A DNA stretch of 64,000 bases from Flavobacterium sp. (GCA_016718345.1 JADKDN010000003.1:1-64000), one strand, 5' to 3'. Positions 46,083 through 55,967 are shown, numbered from the stretch's first letter. Translations and numbers: made by a program. Notes: generated by a model from the letters alone, not told the origin.

Positions 46083-47910
46083 TTAGGATTCAAACGACTG
46101 CATCGATACCAGTTTGTTGTACGTTCCGTTTAAAGCGATTAGTTGTTCGTGACTTCCTTGTTCCACAATTTTTCCTTTTTGCATTACCACAATTACATCT
46201 GCTTTTTGGATGGTCGAAAGACGATGGGCAATCACGATCGATGTTCTGTTTTGCATCATGTTTTCCAAGGCGAGCTGAACTAATTTTTCGCTTTCGGTAT
46301 CTAGGGCTGAAGTGGCTTCATCCAAAATCATGATGGGAGGGTTTTTCAAAACGGCTCTTGCAATGCTTAAACGTTGTTTTTGTCCTCCGGATAATTTATT
46401 TCCACTATCGCCAATGTTGGTGTAAATTCCGTTAGGCAAATCTTTAACAAATTCGTAGGCATTGGCAATTTTAAGTGCTTCAATAATTTCATCGTCCGTC
46501 GCATCTAATTTGCCCAAACAAATATTTGCCTTAATGGTATCGTTAAACAAAATGCTATCTTGTGTAACCAATCCCATTAATCCGCGGAGCGACTGCAAAT
46601 CCATATCTTTAATATCGATTCCATCAATAGTGATTTGCCCTTCATTGACATCATAAAAACGGGTCAACAAATTGGCTATTGTGCTTTTCCACTTCCTGAT
46701 TGACCTACAAGGGCAACAGTTTGTCCTTTTCTAACATGTAAAGAAAAATTGTTTAAAACAGATTCTTCTTCATATTTGAAATTCACATTTTGAATACTAA
46801 TTTCAGAATCGAAAGTGTTTTTTTCAACTGCATCTGTTTTACTAGTAATAGGATTTTCTTGTTGTAAAATTTCCAAAACACGCTCAGCAGCAGCATTTCC
46901 TCTTTTTATATTATAGGACGCTTTAGAAATGGATTTTGCTGGAGTAAGAATGTTATAGGCCAATCCCATATAAGCTATGAAAGAAGCACCATTCAATGTT
47001 TTTTCAATTAAAACCATGTGTCCGCCGTACCAAAGTAAAATGGCAATAACCATGATTCCCATAAACTCACTTACTGGAGAGGCTAAATTTTGACGGTTTC
47101 CAATACTATTGGATAAACCAAAAAAGCGAGAAGTAGATTCTTGAAATACGTTGTTGAAATAGTTCTCCGCATTGTATCCCTTTACTACTTTCAATCCACC
47201 CAAGGTTTCTTCAATGGTAGATAAAAAAGTACCTTGCTCTTGTTGGGCGCGAGTAGATTGTTTTTTTAATCGCTTTCCAATTAGTGAAATGATGTAACCT
47301 GAAACAGGAATGAAAATAAATACAAAAAGGGTTAGTTTTGTACTTATAGTAAACATCATGATTATTGTAAAAACAATCGTCAACGGTTCCTTTACAATAA
47401 GTTCCAAAATGGAAAGAAAAGAGGTTTGAACTTCATTGACATCACCCGCTATTCTGGAAATCGTATCTCCTTTTCTTTTTCAGAAAAGAAGGCGAGAGGT
47501 AAGTCCAATGTTTTTTTGTACATCGCATTTCTCATGTCTCTCAATACTCCATTTCGTAAAAAAGTGATGAAAAACATCGCAAGGTAATCGGATAAATTTT
47601 TCAAAAGGAAAATGGAGATGATTACAAAAACCATTACAGACAAGGTGTAACCAACTCCAAACTTGTCTGTTGAAATGGTAATAAAATAACTTAGGTAATT
47701 TTCTAAAAAGCCTTTTACATGAACTATCCCTTCCCAAACAGGCATGGTTGTATTCCTTTTAGTTTGATCAAACAACACCTGAATCATAGGTATTAAAGCC
47801 ATGAATGAAAGTGTGCTGAACAAGGCGTACAATACATTAAAAAAAATGTTTAAGTAAGCATACTTTTTATACGGTACGATAAAAGGAAATAGCTTTTTAA
47901 AATTGTTCAT
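46083..47910 (-). CDS. MsbA-like ABC exporter (lipid A or peptide type), two frameshifts
   Basis: A half-transporter of about 609 residues. The N-terminal six-helix domain starts NNFKKLFPFIVPYKKYAYLNIFFN and the nucleotide-binding domain has Walker A GQSGSGKSTIANLL, signature NKLSGGQKQRLSIARA, and Walker B PPIMILDEATSALDT with the H-loop VIAHRLSTI. One A is missing near 47470-47480 (restoring SEKRKGDTISRIAGDV) and another in the Walker A itself at about 46684-46688 (GSGK then ST). Such exporters move lipids or drugs outward; the substrate cannot be set. The ATG overlaps the stop of the phosphoglucomutase gene by one base. Confidence 0.9.
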
Positions 47911-49637
47911 TAAATGATTTTTAAATCTTGTAAAATGTTTTTTATTTTACCATCAAGATAGGTTTCAACTTGAGGAGCATTTTCAACCGCATCTAACGGA
48001 GCATTTACACTTACATAGAATTTTATTTTTGGTTCTGTTCCACTTGGTCTTGCTGCAATTTTAGAACCGTCTTCTGTGTAGTATATCAATACGTCAGATT
48101 TTGGCACGTTTAAGGTTTCTACCTCGCCAGTTAATAAGTTTTTAGCGGTAGAATTTTTATAATCTTCTAACATTACAGCTCTTTGTCCGTTAATTTCTTT
48201 TACAGGATTTTGACGCATGTCCACCATCATTTGGTTGATTTCTGCCAAACCTTCAATTCCTTTTTTGGTCATGGCTACTAAATATTCTTTATAGAAACCA
48301 AAATCAACATACAATTGTAATAGTGAGTTGTAAACCGAACTTCCTTTGGCTTTAGCTTGAGCAGCAATTTCACAAACTAATAATGTTGCAGCTACAGCAT
48401 CTTTATCGCGAACAGCATCACCTACCATGAATCCGAAACTTTCTTCTCCACCACCAATGAATTTTTGTTCTGGAAAATCTTTAATCATTTTAGCAATCCA
48501 CTTGAATCCAGTCAATCCGATTTTGCATTCTACATTATAGGCTGTTGCTAATTCCATCATCATAGGAGTAGAAACAATCGTTGAACCTATGAATTGTTTG
48601 CCGTCTATTTTTCCTGCTTTTTTCCATTGTTCTAGTAAAAATGCAGTCATCAAAACCATGGTTTGATTTCCGTTAAGCAAAATCATTTTTCCGTTATTAT
48701 CTCTTACTGCTACCCCTAATCGGTCACAATCTGGATCGGTTCCAATGACAATATCAGCATTTAATTTGTCTGCCAATGCTAAAGCCATAGTTAAAGCTTC
48801 TGGCTCTTCTGGATTTGGCGATACCACGGTTGGGAAATCACCATTTGGTGTAGCTTGTTCAGGAACAATATTTACATTAGTATATCCAGCCTTACTCAAA
48901 GTTTCAGGAATGGCTTTTATAGAAGTTCCATGCAAAGAAGTGAAAACAATATTCAGATTTTCTTTAGCAACACTTGGTGTATCGAAACTTGCGTTTTCAA
49001 TTGTTGATTGGATAAAAGCTTGGTCAATTGCGGTGTCAATATATTCTATCAAATCAGGATTAGACTGAAATTTAATTTCGTCATATTTTAAATTTTCTAT
49101 AACTTTAACAATGTTTGCATCCTGAGGAGGTACAATTTGTCCCCCATCTTCCCAGTATACTTTGTAACCATTATATTCTGGTGGATTGTGAGAAGCTGTT
49201 AATACTATTCCAGCTTGGCAACCTAAATACTTTAAAGTAAAACTCAATTCAGGAGTAGGACGCATATCTGAAAACAAATACACTTTTATACCATTTGCAG
49301 AGAAAACATCAGCAACTACTTTTGCCAAAGTTTGACTGTTATGGCGACAATCAAATGCGATAGCTACTTTTAGTTCTCTTCCTGGGAAAACTTGATACAT
49401 ATAATTTGAAAGCCCTTGAGTGTTTTTTCCTAAAGTATATTTGTTAATACGGTTGGTTCCAACTCCCATGATACCTCGCATACCTCCAGTTCCAAACTCT
49501 AAATTTTTGTAAAAACTTTCTTCAAGGTTTTTCGGAGATGTAGTCATCATTTCTTTGATAGCTTCTTGTGTATCGTTATCAAACACAGGTGTTAGCCACT
49601 CGTTTACTTTGTCTAAGATGTTTTGTTTAATATCCAT
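47910..49637 (-). CDS. Phosphoglucomutase/phosphomannomutase family protein
   Basis: Alpha-D-phosphohexomutases shift phosphate between C1 and C6 of glucose or mannose. The 575-residue protein has the catalytic phosphoserine loop LTASHNPPEYNGYKVYW, the Mg site GTDPDCDRLGVAV, the sugar loop GGGEESFGFMVGDAVRDKD, and a C-terminal phosphate-binding RPSGTEPKIKFY. Length fits the phospho-sugar-mutase group common in Bacteroidota. Start codon is unambiguous and the frame is intact. It is upstream of the exporter by an overlapping stop/start. Confidence 0.94.
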   Translation of the reverse strand: MDIKQNILDKVNEWLTPVFDNDTQEAIKEMMTTSPKNLEESFYKNLEFGTGGMRGIMGVGTNRINKYTLGKNTQGLSNYMYQVFPGRELKVAIAFDCRHNSQTLAKVVADVFSANGIKVYLFSDMRPTPELSFTLKYLGCQAGIVLTASHNPPEYNGYKVYWEDGGQIVPPQDANIVKVIENLKYDEIKFQSNPDLIEYIDTAIDQAFIQSTIENASFDTPSVAKENLNIVFTSLHGTSIKAIPETLSKAGYTNVNIVPEQATPNGDFPTVVSPNPEEPEALTMALALADKLNADIVIGTDPDCDRLGVAVRDNNGKMILLNGNQTMVLMTAFLLEQWKKAGKIDGKQFIGSTIVSTPMMMELATAYNVECKIGLTGFKWIAKMIKDFPEQKFIGGGEESFGFMVGDAVRDKDAVAATLLVCEIAAQAKAKGSSVYNSLLQLYVDFGFYKEYLVAMTKKGIEGLAEINQMMVDMRQNPVKEINGQRAVMLEDYKNSTAKNLLTGEVETLNVPKSDVLIYYTEDGSKIAARPSGTEPKIKFYVSVNAPLDAVENAPQVETYLDGKIKNILQDLKII

Positions 49638-49642
49638 AATTT

Positions 49643-50134
49643 TTATTTTTTATAACCAATTTTAGGTCTTTCTGTTTTATTATTTGAGTTATTATCTTTA
49701 TCAACTAAGTAATTTAAAGCCTTGTAAATATCTGGGAATTGACTTTCTATTGCTACGATTCTTTCTTTCAATTCGCTGTAGGTCAAAGTAAATTGTCTCA
49801 TAGTTACAAATGCTCGAATAATTGAAATATTTATTGCTATTGCTTTTTCACTATTTAAAACACTTGAAAGCATTGCTATTCCTTGCTCTGTAAAGGCAAA
49901 AGGCATGTATCGGATTCCTCCTCTGTTTGGGGTCACAAATTGTGACCTCAAATTATTGAACTCATCTTCAGTAAGTTCAAACATAAAATCTTGAGGAAAA
50001 CGAGAAATGTTTCTTCTTACAGATTGTTTAAGAACTTTAGTCTCGGTTCCGTATAAAAGAGCCAAATCAAAATCTAGCATTATTTTGTGCCCTCTTATTT
50101 CGTGTATTTTATTTTTTATAACTTCTAATTCCAT
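49643..50134 (-). CDS. ORF6N domain protein
   Basis: The 163-residue protein begins VIKNKIHEIRGHKIMLDFDLALLYGTETKVLKQSV and continues with NISRFPQDFMFELTEDEFNNL, the ORF6N domain. This domain is common in phage and in mobile regions and is thought to bind DNA. A C-terminal helical stretch (TLTYSELKERIVAIESQFPDI) is followed by a basic tail. It sits between the mutase and the glycosyltransferase on the same strand with short gaps. No phage genes or attachment site are near, so it looks like a lone insert. Confidence 0.92.
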   Translation of the reverse strand: MELEVIKNKIHEIRGHKIMLDFDLALLYGTETKVLKQSVRRNISRFPQDFMFELTEDEFNNLRSQFVTPNRGGIRYMPFAFTEQGIAMLSSVLNSEKAIAINISIIRAFVTMRQFTLTYSELKERIVAIESQFPDIYKALNYLVDKDNNSNNKTERPKIGYKK

Positions 50135-50151
50135 CGTTTTAATTCTGAAAA

Positions 50152-51111
50152 TTATTTAAAATTGACTTCATTAGAAATTTTATAACGTTCTTCATTATTT
50201 TTTGTTCGGAGGATAATTTCTCCTAAAAAGCCTGCCAAGAAAAGTTGCGTTCCAATAATCATGGTTGTCAATGAAATATAAAACCAAGGATTATTCGTCA
50301 CCAAATCGTATGGTAAATCATGGTATAATTTGTATAGTTTTATGAACCCAATAAATCCAGCAGAGAAGAATCCGATGATAAACATTAGTGAACCTAAAGC
50401 ACCAAATAAATGCATTGGTCTTTTGCCAAAACGTGACAAAAACCAAATCGTAATTAAATCCAAGAATCCATTGATGAAACGATCCATTCCGAATTTTGTT
50501 TGGCCATATTTTCGGGCTTGATGCTGTACTATCTTTTCGCCTATTTTACTGAATCCGGCGTTTTTGGCTAGAACTGGAATATAACGATGCATTTCTCCAG
50601 AAACCTCAATGTTTTTGACAACAACATTTTTGTAGGCTTTTAATCCACAATTAAAATCATTAAGCTGAACACCAGAAGTTTTTCTTGCAGCCCAATTAAA
50701 GAGTTTAGAAGGAATATTTTTAGCAAAAACAGAATCGTATCGTTTCTTTTTCCAACCAGAAACCAAATCAAAATTCTGTATTGTAATCATTTCATACAAT
50801 TCAGGAATCTCATTTGGATTGTCCTGTAAATCGGCATCCATAGTGATAATTACATCTCCTTTTGCTCTATCAAAACCTGCATGTAAGGCTTGGGATTTTC
50901 CAAAATTTTTCAGAAAACGAATTCCCTTCACATTTGGATTTTCGTTAGATAACTGTTCGATAATTGGCCAAGAATTATCCGTGCTTCCATCATCAATGAA
51001 GATAATTTCATAGGAATAATTGTTGGCTTTCATCACTGAAATTATCCAATTGTGGAGTTCTTGCAATGATTCTTCTTCGTTGAGAAGCGGGATTATAATG
51101 GATAAATTCAT
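50152..51111 (-). CDS. Family 2 glycosyltransferase, DPM1/ArnC-like, membrane anchored
   Basis: The 319-residue protein starts LSIIIPLLNEEESLQEL with nucleotide-binding IFIDDGSTDNSW and the metal DxD-like motif ITMDADLQDNPNE. It ends with two membrane helices (GALGSLMFIIGFFSAGFIGFI and FYISLTTMIIGTQLFLAGF). This layout fits polyprenyl-phosphate sugar transferases that charge a lipid carrier for transfer across the membrane. The sugar is not determined. It lies 3 bases after DUF4199 and before ORF6N on the same strand. Confidence 0.92.
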   Translation of the reverse strand: MNLSIIIPLLNEEESLQELHNWIISVMKANNYSYEIIFIDDGSTDNSWPIIEQLSNENPNVKGIRFLKNFGKSQALHAGFDRAKGDVIITMDADLQDNPNEIPELYEMITIQNFDLVSGWKKKRYDSVFAKNIPSKLFNWAARKTSGVQLNDFNCGLKAYKNVVVKNIEVSGEMHRYIPVLAKNAGFSKIGEKIVQHQARKYGQTKFGMDRFINGFLDLITIWFLSRFGKRPMHLFGALGSLMFIIGFFSAGFIGFIKLYKLYHDLPYDLVTNNPWFYISLTTMIIGTQLFLAGFLGEIILRTKNNEERYKISNEVNFK

Positions 51112-51114
51112 TAA

Positions 51115-51642
51115 TTACAGGCTTTGAGGTCTTTCTTTTTTGATAATTAAAGCACTAATTAGTCCAATGATACTGTATATAATTAGATTAAAGGCAAAGC
51201 CTTTTAATTGACCTACTGGTCCAAAAGAGTCTGATTTTTGCATTTCTTCAACCATTTTGTTGATGTCTGAAGGTTTTGTTCCAAATTTTTCCATCATTTC
51301 AACAGAATATTTGATGATATTCTCTGTAATAATTGTTTTTGCATCGGTATCGATAAGGTTGAATAAAAGAATACTAAATAGTGTCGAAATAAAAAATCCT
51401 AAAACTACCGTAATGAAGAAACAGCTAAAAGTCTCTTTGAATGAAATAAATCCGCCGATACTTTTCTTATATTTCAAAGCAGAAAAAACTCCAAATCCAG
51501 TAATCACGATTAAATTTACTATTCCAATCCATGAACTAGTGAATAAACTAAATCAATTGAATAGATAAGTGTAGTTACTAAGACTAAGAACATTCCTAAA
51601 TATAGTCCAAAATTCAGTCCGTTTTTTTCTCAAATTTTCCAT
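51115..51642 (-). CDS. DUF4199 membrane protein, two frameshifts
   Basis: A small inner-membrane protein of about 176 residues with four predicted helices. After correction the start reads MENLRKNGLNFGLYLGMFLVLVTTLIYSIDL and SSWIGIVNLIVITGFG. One extra A (T-run 51622-51628 on the plus strand) and one missing base near 51535-51545 produce the breaks, which cancel out. Later text FSCFFITVVLGFFISTLFSILL and LIIYSIIGLISALI gives two helices. DUF4199 is common in Bacteroidota beside this glycosyltransferase and has no known activity. Confidence 0.82.
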
Positions 51643-51743
51643 ATGAAAATAATTGTTAAAATAACCCACAAATATAACAATTCTCTGTTTAATGAGTAAA
51701 CTATTTCCTTCTAGGATATTCTTTAAAAAAAGTAGCTATAACA

Positions 51744-51773
51744 TTTGATTATTAAAAAATAATTGTAAATTTG
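51744..51773 (+). promoter_or_regulatory. Promoter of rpmE2
   Basis: TTTG at 51744-51747, an 18-base spacer, and TAAATTTG followed by C at 51766-51773 form an almost ideal Bacteroidota promoter, 115 bases before the rpmE2 ATG. Confidence 0.75.
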
Positions 51774-51802
51774 CACACTCAAAAAATAATAAAGTAAAAA
51801 CA

Positions 51803-51828
51803 AAAGGTTGTTATTCGTTGATACCTTT
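51803..51828 (+). promoter_or_regulatory. Candidate L31 leader hairpin
   Basis: The 115-base leader of rpmE2 holds a hairpin AAAGGT (51803-51808) with ACCTTT (51823-51828) around a 14-base loop. Ribosomal protein leaders that bind L31 are known in several phyla, including Bacteroidia. I recognise the location and a stem but not the full consensus. Confidence 0.35.
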
Positions 51829-51888
51829 ATCTTAGAGTAAGAAAAGCATCAAAACGAGAATAATCATTAAACAATAAAGATTCACAAA

Positions 51889-52140
51889 ATGAAAAAAGGA
51901 GTTCACCCAGAAAATTACAGATTAGTTGCTTTTAAAGATATGTCTAATGAAGATGTATTTATTACTAAATCTACTGCAGAAACTAAAGAAACTATTGTTT
52001 ACGAAGGAGTTGAATATCCTGTAGTGAAAATGGAGATTTCAAGAACTTCTCATCCTTTTTACACTGGTAAATCTAAACTTATTGATACTGCTGGTCGTAT
52101 CGATAAATTTAAAAACAAATATGCCAAACACGTTAAATAA
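51889..52140 (+). CDS. rpmE2: Ribosomal protein L31, type B
   Basis: L31 sits between the ribosomal subunits at the central protuberance. The 83-residue sequence (MKKGVHPENYRLVAFKDMSN, SRTSHPFYTGKSKLIDTAGRIDKF) is the type B paralog. It lacks the CxxC zinc ligands found in the zinc-bound form, so it works without zinc. It has a strong promoter, a long leader, and a perfect terminator, and is a single-gene unit. Confidence 0.97.
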   Translation: MKKGVHPENYRLVAFKDMSNEDVFITKSTAETKETIVYEGVEYPVVKMEISRTSHPFYTGKSKLIDTAGRIDKFKNKYAKHVK

Positions 52141-52162
52141 TAACATGTTTCATTCATACACG

Positions 52163-52195
52163 AAAGCCTTTCAAAATTTTGAAAGGCTTTTTTTA
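52163..52195 (+). terminator. Terminator of rpmE2
   Basis: A 28-base perfect palindrome (AAAGCCTTTC arms, AAAATTTT centre, GAAAGGCTTT) is followed by a T-rich run. Confidence 0.9.
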
Positions 52196-52218
52196 TTTTT
52201 ATCTCATTGAAAACTTTG

Positions 52219-52226
52219 TAACTTTG
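52219..52226 (+). promoter_or_regulatory. -7 box upstream of the GlmU-like gene
   Basis: TAACTTTG matches TAnnTTTG, 21 bases before the ATG at 52248. Confidence 0.45.
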
Positions 52227-52247
52227 AGACATTGAAATTTTAAACAC

Positions 52248-53432
52248 ATGAACTATATACTTTTTGACGGAACAGTTAGAACCGCTTTACTTCCTTTCAC
52301 ATTTACTAGACCAGTTGCAGATATTCGAATAGGAATTTTAACTATTCGTGAAAAATGGGAAAAATATCTAGGAACTACCACCACTACTTTGACCGAAGAA
52401 TATTTATCAGAAAAATATCCTATGGTAGAAATGGATGAAAATGTAATGATTAATGCTTCTTATTTACCCAATCCCGTTTTGGCAGAATTGGTCAGTAATT
52501 TAGAATCCAATCAGGCTATTTTTAAAGGAGAAGAAGTAATCGCTTTTTTTACACAAGAGTCTCAAGAAGAAGTAAATTTTGATTCCTATGAAATTATTGA
52601 ATATACAGATGATTGTCTTTTTATAGCGAATCCCTGGGATATTTTTTCTAAGAATGATGCGGCACTTCGTGAAGATTTTGAACTCTTAACAGAAGATAGA
52701 AAATCCCAACCCATACCAAAAAGTGTGAATGTAATTTCTCCTGAAAATATTTTTATTGAAGAAGGGGCGAAGCTAGAATTTGTGACTTTAAATGCTTCTA
52801 CAGGACCAATTTACATAGGGAAAAATTCAGAAATTATGGAGGGTTCTGTAATTCGTGGACCTTTTGCTTTGTGCGAGGAAGCCCAAGTAAAATTGGCGAC
52901 TAAAGTATATGGGGCAACGACAGTTGGACCTCATTGCAGAATAGGAGGAGAAGTAAATAATTCGGTATTATTTGGTTATTCTAATAAAGGACATGATGGA
53001 TTTTTAGGGAATTCTGTTTTAGGAGAATGGTGTAATATTGGTGCAGATAGTAATAACTCTAACCTCAAGAATAATTATGAGGAAGTGAAACTGTGGAGTT
53101 ATGAAACTGAAGGATTCAAGAAAACGGGACTTCAATTTTGCGGATTGATGATGGGCGATCATAGTAAATGTGGTATAAATACCATGTTCAACACAGGTAC
53201 GGTAGTAGGAGTAAGTACAAATATTTTTGGAAGCGGATTTCCTCGCAACTTTGTTCCAAGTTTTTCTTGGGGTGGGGCCTCTGGTTTTACTACCTATATA
53301 ACCAAAAAAGCTTTTGAAACTGCTCGAATAGTAATGTCAAGACGCCATGTGGAGTTTGACGAGAAAGAGGCTCGAATTTTAGAACATTTTTTGAAGAAAC
53401 AAAAAAGTATAGAAAAGAATAGCTACTACTAA
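52248..53432 (+). CDS. GlmU-family sugar nucleotidyltransferase-like protein
   Basis: The 394-residue protein begins MNYILFDGTVRTALLPFTFTRPVADIRIG and has a left-handed beta-helix C-terminal half with hexapeptide repeats (LFGYSNKGHDGFLGNSVLGEWCNIGADSNNSNLKNN). The N-terminal half lacks the classic GxG-loop of GlmU pyrophosphorylases, so it is a distinct paralog family, often called putative sugar nucleotidyltransferase. Substrate and activity are not known. Its stop overlaps the convergent rluF stop by three bases. Confidence 0.9.
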   Translation: MNYILFDGTVRTALLPFTFTRPVADIRIGILTIREKWEKYLGTTTTTLTEEYLSEKYPMVEMDENVMINASYLPNPVLAELVSNLESNQAIFKGEEVIAFFTQESQEEVNFDSYEIIEYTDDCLFIANPWDIFSKNDAALREDFELLTEDRKSQPIPKSVNVISPENIFIEEGAKLEFVTLNASTGPIYIGKNSEIMEGSVIRGPFALCEEAQVKLATKVYGATTVGPHCRIGGEVNNSVLFGYSNKGHDGFLGNSVLGEWCNIGADSNNSNLKNNYEEVKLWSYETEGFKKTGLQFCGLMMGDHSKCGINTMFNTGTVVGVSTNIFGSGFPRNFVPSFSWGGASGFTTYITKKAFETARIVMSRRHVEFDEKEARILEHFLKKQKSIEKNSYY

Positions 53433-54238
53433 TCTTCTTTTTTCTTAAATCTTGGATCGTCTCTTTTGATGAATTCTGTTCTTCTTTTTGTGGGTTCTAT
53501 TTTAGGTAAGCTGGCTTCTTCAGTTTTGCTAGAAGGTTCAATGAGTTGATTCAGTTCTTTAATTTCAGCATCAGTCAAATCTCGGTAGCGCCCTACAGGG
53601 ATATCAAGTGAAATGTTAATTATTCGGATGCGTTTCAGAGCAGTTACTTCATATCCTAAATATTCACACATTCTGCGAATTTGGCGATTTAATCCTTGAG
53701 TGAGTATGATTTTGAAGGTGTATTTACTTATTTGTTCTACTTTACATTTTCGAGTTACAGTGTCAAGAATAGGAATTCCATTTCCCATTCGTTCTATAAA
53801 TCGGTCGGTTATTGGTTTATTTACGGTTACGGTATATTCTTTCTCGTGATTGTTGCGAGCACGTAAAATTTTATTGACTATATCGCCATCATTAGTCATA
53901 AAAATCAATCCTTCGCTAGCTTTATCTAATCGCCCTATTGGGAAAATACGTTTAGGATAATTAATATAATCAACGATGTTGTTGCGTACCTCCAAGTTTG
54001 TGGTGCACTCTATTCCAACAGGTTTGTTAAAAGCCAAATAGATTAATTTCTCACTATTGTCTCGAATTAATTTTCCATCAATACGAATTTCATCATTGGG
54101 ACTGACTTTAGTTCCCATTTCTGGCACAACTCCATTAATAGTTACCCGACCTTCTTCAATGAGTTTGTCTGCTTCTCGGCGAGAGCAATATCCAGTTTCT
54201 CCAATAAATTTATTGAGGCGTTTTAGATTGTCTTCCAT
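53429..54238 (-). CDS. rluF: 23S rRNA pseudouridine synthase, RluF/RluB type
   Basis: This RsuA-family enzyme isomerises uridine in 23S rRNA. Residues 5-65 are an S4 RNA-binding domain (LNKFIGETGYCSRREADKLIEEGRVTIN). The catalytic Asp lies in FPIGRLDKASEGLIF, followed by QGLNRQIRRMCEYLGYEV. The C-terminal tail is rich in Lys and Glu. The loop and the C-terminal fit suggest RluF (U2604), though RluB specificity cannot be excluded. Frame intact. Confidence 0.9.
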   Translation of the reverse strand: MEDNLKRLNKFIGETGYCSRREADKLIEEGRVTINGVVPEMGTKVSPNDEIRIDGKLIRDNSEKLIYLAFNKPVGIECTTNLEVRNNIVDYINYPKRIFPIGRLDKASEGLIFMTNDGDIVNKILRARNNHEKEYTVTVNKPITDRFIERMGNGIPILDTVTRKCKVEQISKYTFKIILTQGLNRQIRRMCEYLGYEVTALKRIRIINISLDIPVGRYRDLTDAEIKELNQLIEPSSKTEEASLPKIEPTKRRTEFIKRDDPRFKKKED

Positions 54239-54302
54239 GATGTAAAAATAAGGAATTTACTCAACTGCTTTACAGGAACAATTAATTTAAGATTTTGAGG
54301 GA

Positions 54303-55144
54303 TTAGTCTTTAATAAAATCAACAATTTTTTGATACAATTCATCATCATGCATACTATGTCCTAATCCTTTTGTTTCAATAAAATCAGCATTTTTCCATG
54401 AACGCGCTATTTTTTTTGCTTCTTCAAATGAAACTACACTGTCATCATAATCATGTGCAATTAATCCTTTGGTATTTAATTTTGATGCAAAAAGCTGACT
54501 TGAAAATTCATCAATTTTAAGTTTAAAATGATTTAAATAATGGTTTTCCAATTCTTTGGAGATTTTAGAATTTAAACTTAACAGGTTGATGTAATTTTGA
54601 AGAATGATTTTAAAATCACTTGGACTTCCCAAGATGACTATTTTCTTTATTCCTGAGTTTTGATAAAGTGATTGATAATACAAACAAGCTTTCCCTCCGA
54701 TAGAATGTCCAATTAGGTATTTTGGTTCAAACTTTGTCACGGCAATATTTATGTATTCGGCATAGTTGGGAATACTAAATTCTTTTCCACTTGATAAGCC
54801 ATGAGCTGGTCCGTCAATAGCGATTATTGTACTTCCCGATTTTTTTAGATGTGGTAACAAATTTTCCCAACGTGAGGAATTACTTTCCCAACCGTGGATT
54901 AGTAGTATTTTGGTTTCATTTCCTGACCAAACATAGGCTTGAAAAGAATGTTCCTTATATTTAAAAGTCTCAGTGTAAGTTTCTTTTAATATTTTAGGAA
55001 GTTTGTTTAAAGTTAATTTTCCTTTTCTTGGTTCACTAAAAAAGGCATACGCTAATTGCGACGCCTTTTTAGGTAGTACAAAACTTAGTAAGTTGATGTA
55101 TAACCCAATAGACTTGGTGAGTAAAAAAAGGTATACATTTTCAT
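54303..55144 (-). CDS. Alpha/beta hydrolase, one frameshift
   Basis: The corrected protein of about 280 residues reads, after a missing T at 55123-55129, FLLTKSIGLYINLLSFVLPKKASQ, then KILLIHGWESNSSRWENLLPHL with the oxyanion HG motif, IAIDGPAHGLSSGK, the nucleophile elbow LIGHSIGGKACLYY, the Asp in LIAHDYDDSVV, and the His in KGLGHSMHDDEL. The Ser-Asp-His triad is complete. Substrate unknown. The start ATG is at 55142-55144, and an alternative in-frame ATG lies six bases inward. Confidence 0.85.
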
Positions 55145-55146
55145 AT

Positions 55147-55174
55147 TAAAAAAGTCCCGATGCAATCGGGACTT
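55147..55174 (-). terminator. Terminator of the zinc-ribbon-family gene
   Basis: The 10-base-pair stem AAGTCCCGAT/ATCGGGACTT with loop GCA is followed on the minus strand by a T-run. Confidence 0.85.
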
Positions 55175-55182
55175 CAATTAGT

Positions 55183-55962
55183 TTAAAACTTAGAAAATAA
55201 TTTTTCCATTTTTTCTTTTTCTTCCTCAGCGAGTGAAGTATCGACTAGGATTCTTCCGGAGTGTTCGTCGATTATGATTCTTTTTCTTCCGGCTATCTCT
55301 ACTTGAGTTTGTGGTGGAATTGTAAAGAATGAACCAGCAGAAGCACCTCTTTCTATTGAAACAACAGCCAAACCATTACGAACACTAGAACGAATTCTTT
55401 TATAAGCTGCAAGCAAACGCTCTTCTATTAAAGCTTCGTATTCGGCTGATTTTTCAGATAAGAAAGCTTCTTCCTTTTCAGTTTCAGACATGATGTCGCT
55501 TAACTCTGCTTTTTTATGTTTCAAGTGGTTTGATTTTGCTTCTAGTTTTTCTTTAGAATCAGCAATCACTTGTTTTTTGTGTTCCATTGAAGCTCTCATT
55601 TCTTTAATTTGCTTTTCAGCTAGTTGAATTTCAAGTTCTTGAAACTCAATTTCTTTCGTTAAAGAGTTGAATTCTCTATTGTTACGAACACTATCTTGTT
55701 GTTTAGCATATCTTTTGATAGAAGCTTGATGCTCTTCAATAGCATTCTTTTTTGATTTGATTTGCTCTTCAATATGCTCCAAATCTTGCTTTAGTTTTTC
55801 GGTGCGAGTACTTAAACCTGCAACTTCATCTTCCAAATCTTCTACTTCTAGAGGAAGTTCACCTCTCACATTTCTAATTTCGTCAATTCTAGTGTCAATT
55901 AATTGTAAATCATACAATGCTCTTAACTTTTCTTCAACGCTTAATTCTTTTGTATTCGCCAT
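55183..55962 (-). CDS. Zinc-ribbon-family coiled-coil protein that lacks the zinc cysteines
   Basis: The 259-residue protein is mostly coiled coil (LEDEVAGLSTRTEKLKQDLEHIEEQIKSKKNA and beyond), ending in the domain that in relatives is a C4 zinc ribbon. Here the domain reads RGASAGSFFTIPPQTQVEIAGRKRIIIDEHSGRILVD, so Cys pairs at GASAG and DEHSG are replaced. The fold could remain without zinc. It shares a direction with Nif3-like gene five bases upstream; this pair is common in many bacteria. Function unknown. Confidence 0.88.
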   Translation of the reverse strand: MANTKELSVEEKLRALYDLQLIDTRIDEIRNVRGELPLEVEDLEDEVAGLSTRTEKLKQDLEHIEEQIKSKKNAIEEHQASIKRYAKQQDSVRNNREFNSLTKEIEFQELEIQLAEKQIKEMRASMEHKKQVIADSKEKLEAKSNHLKHKKAELSDIMSETEKEEAFLSEKSAEYEALIEERLLAAYKRIRSSVRNGLAVVSIERGASAGSFFTIPPQTQVEIAGRKRIIIDEHSGRILVDTSLAEEEKEKMEKLFSKF

Positions 55963-55967
55963 AATAT

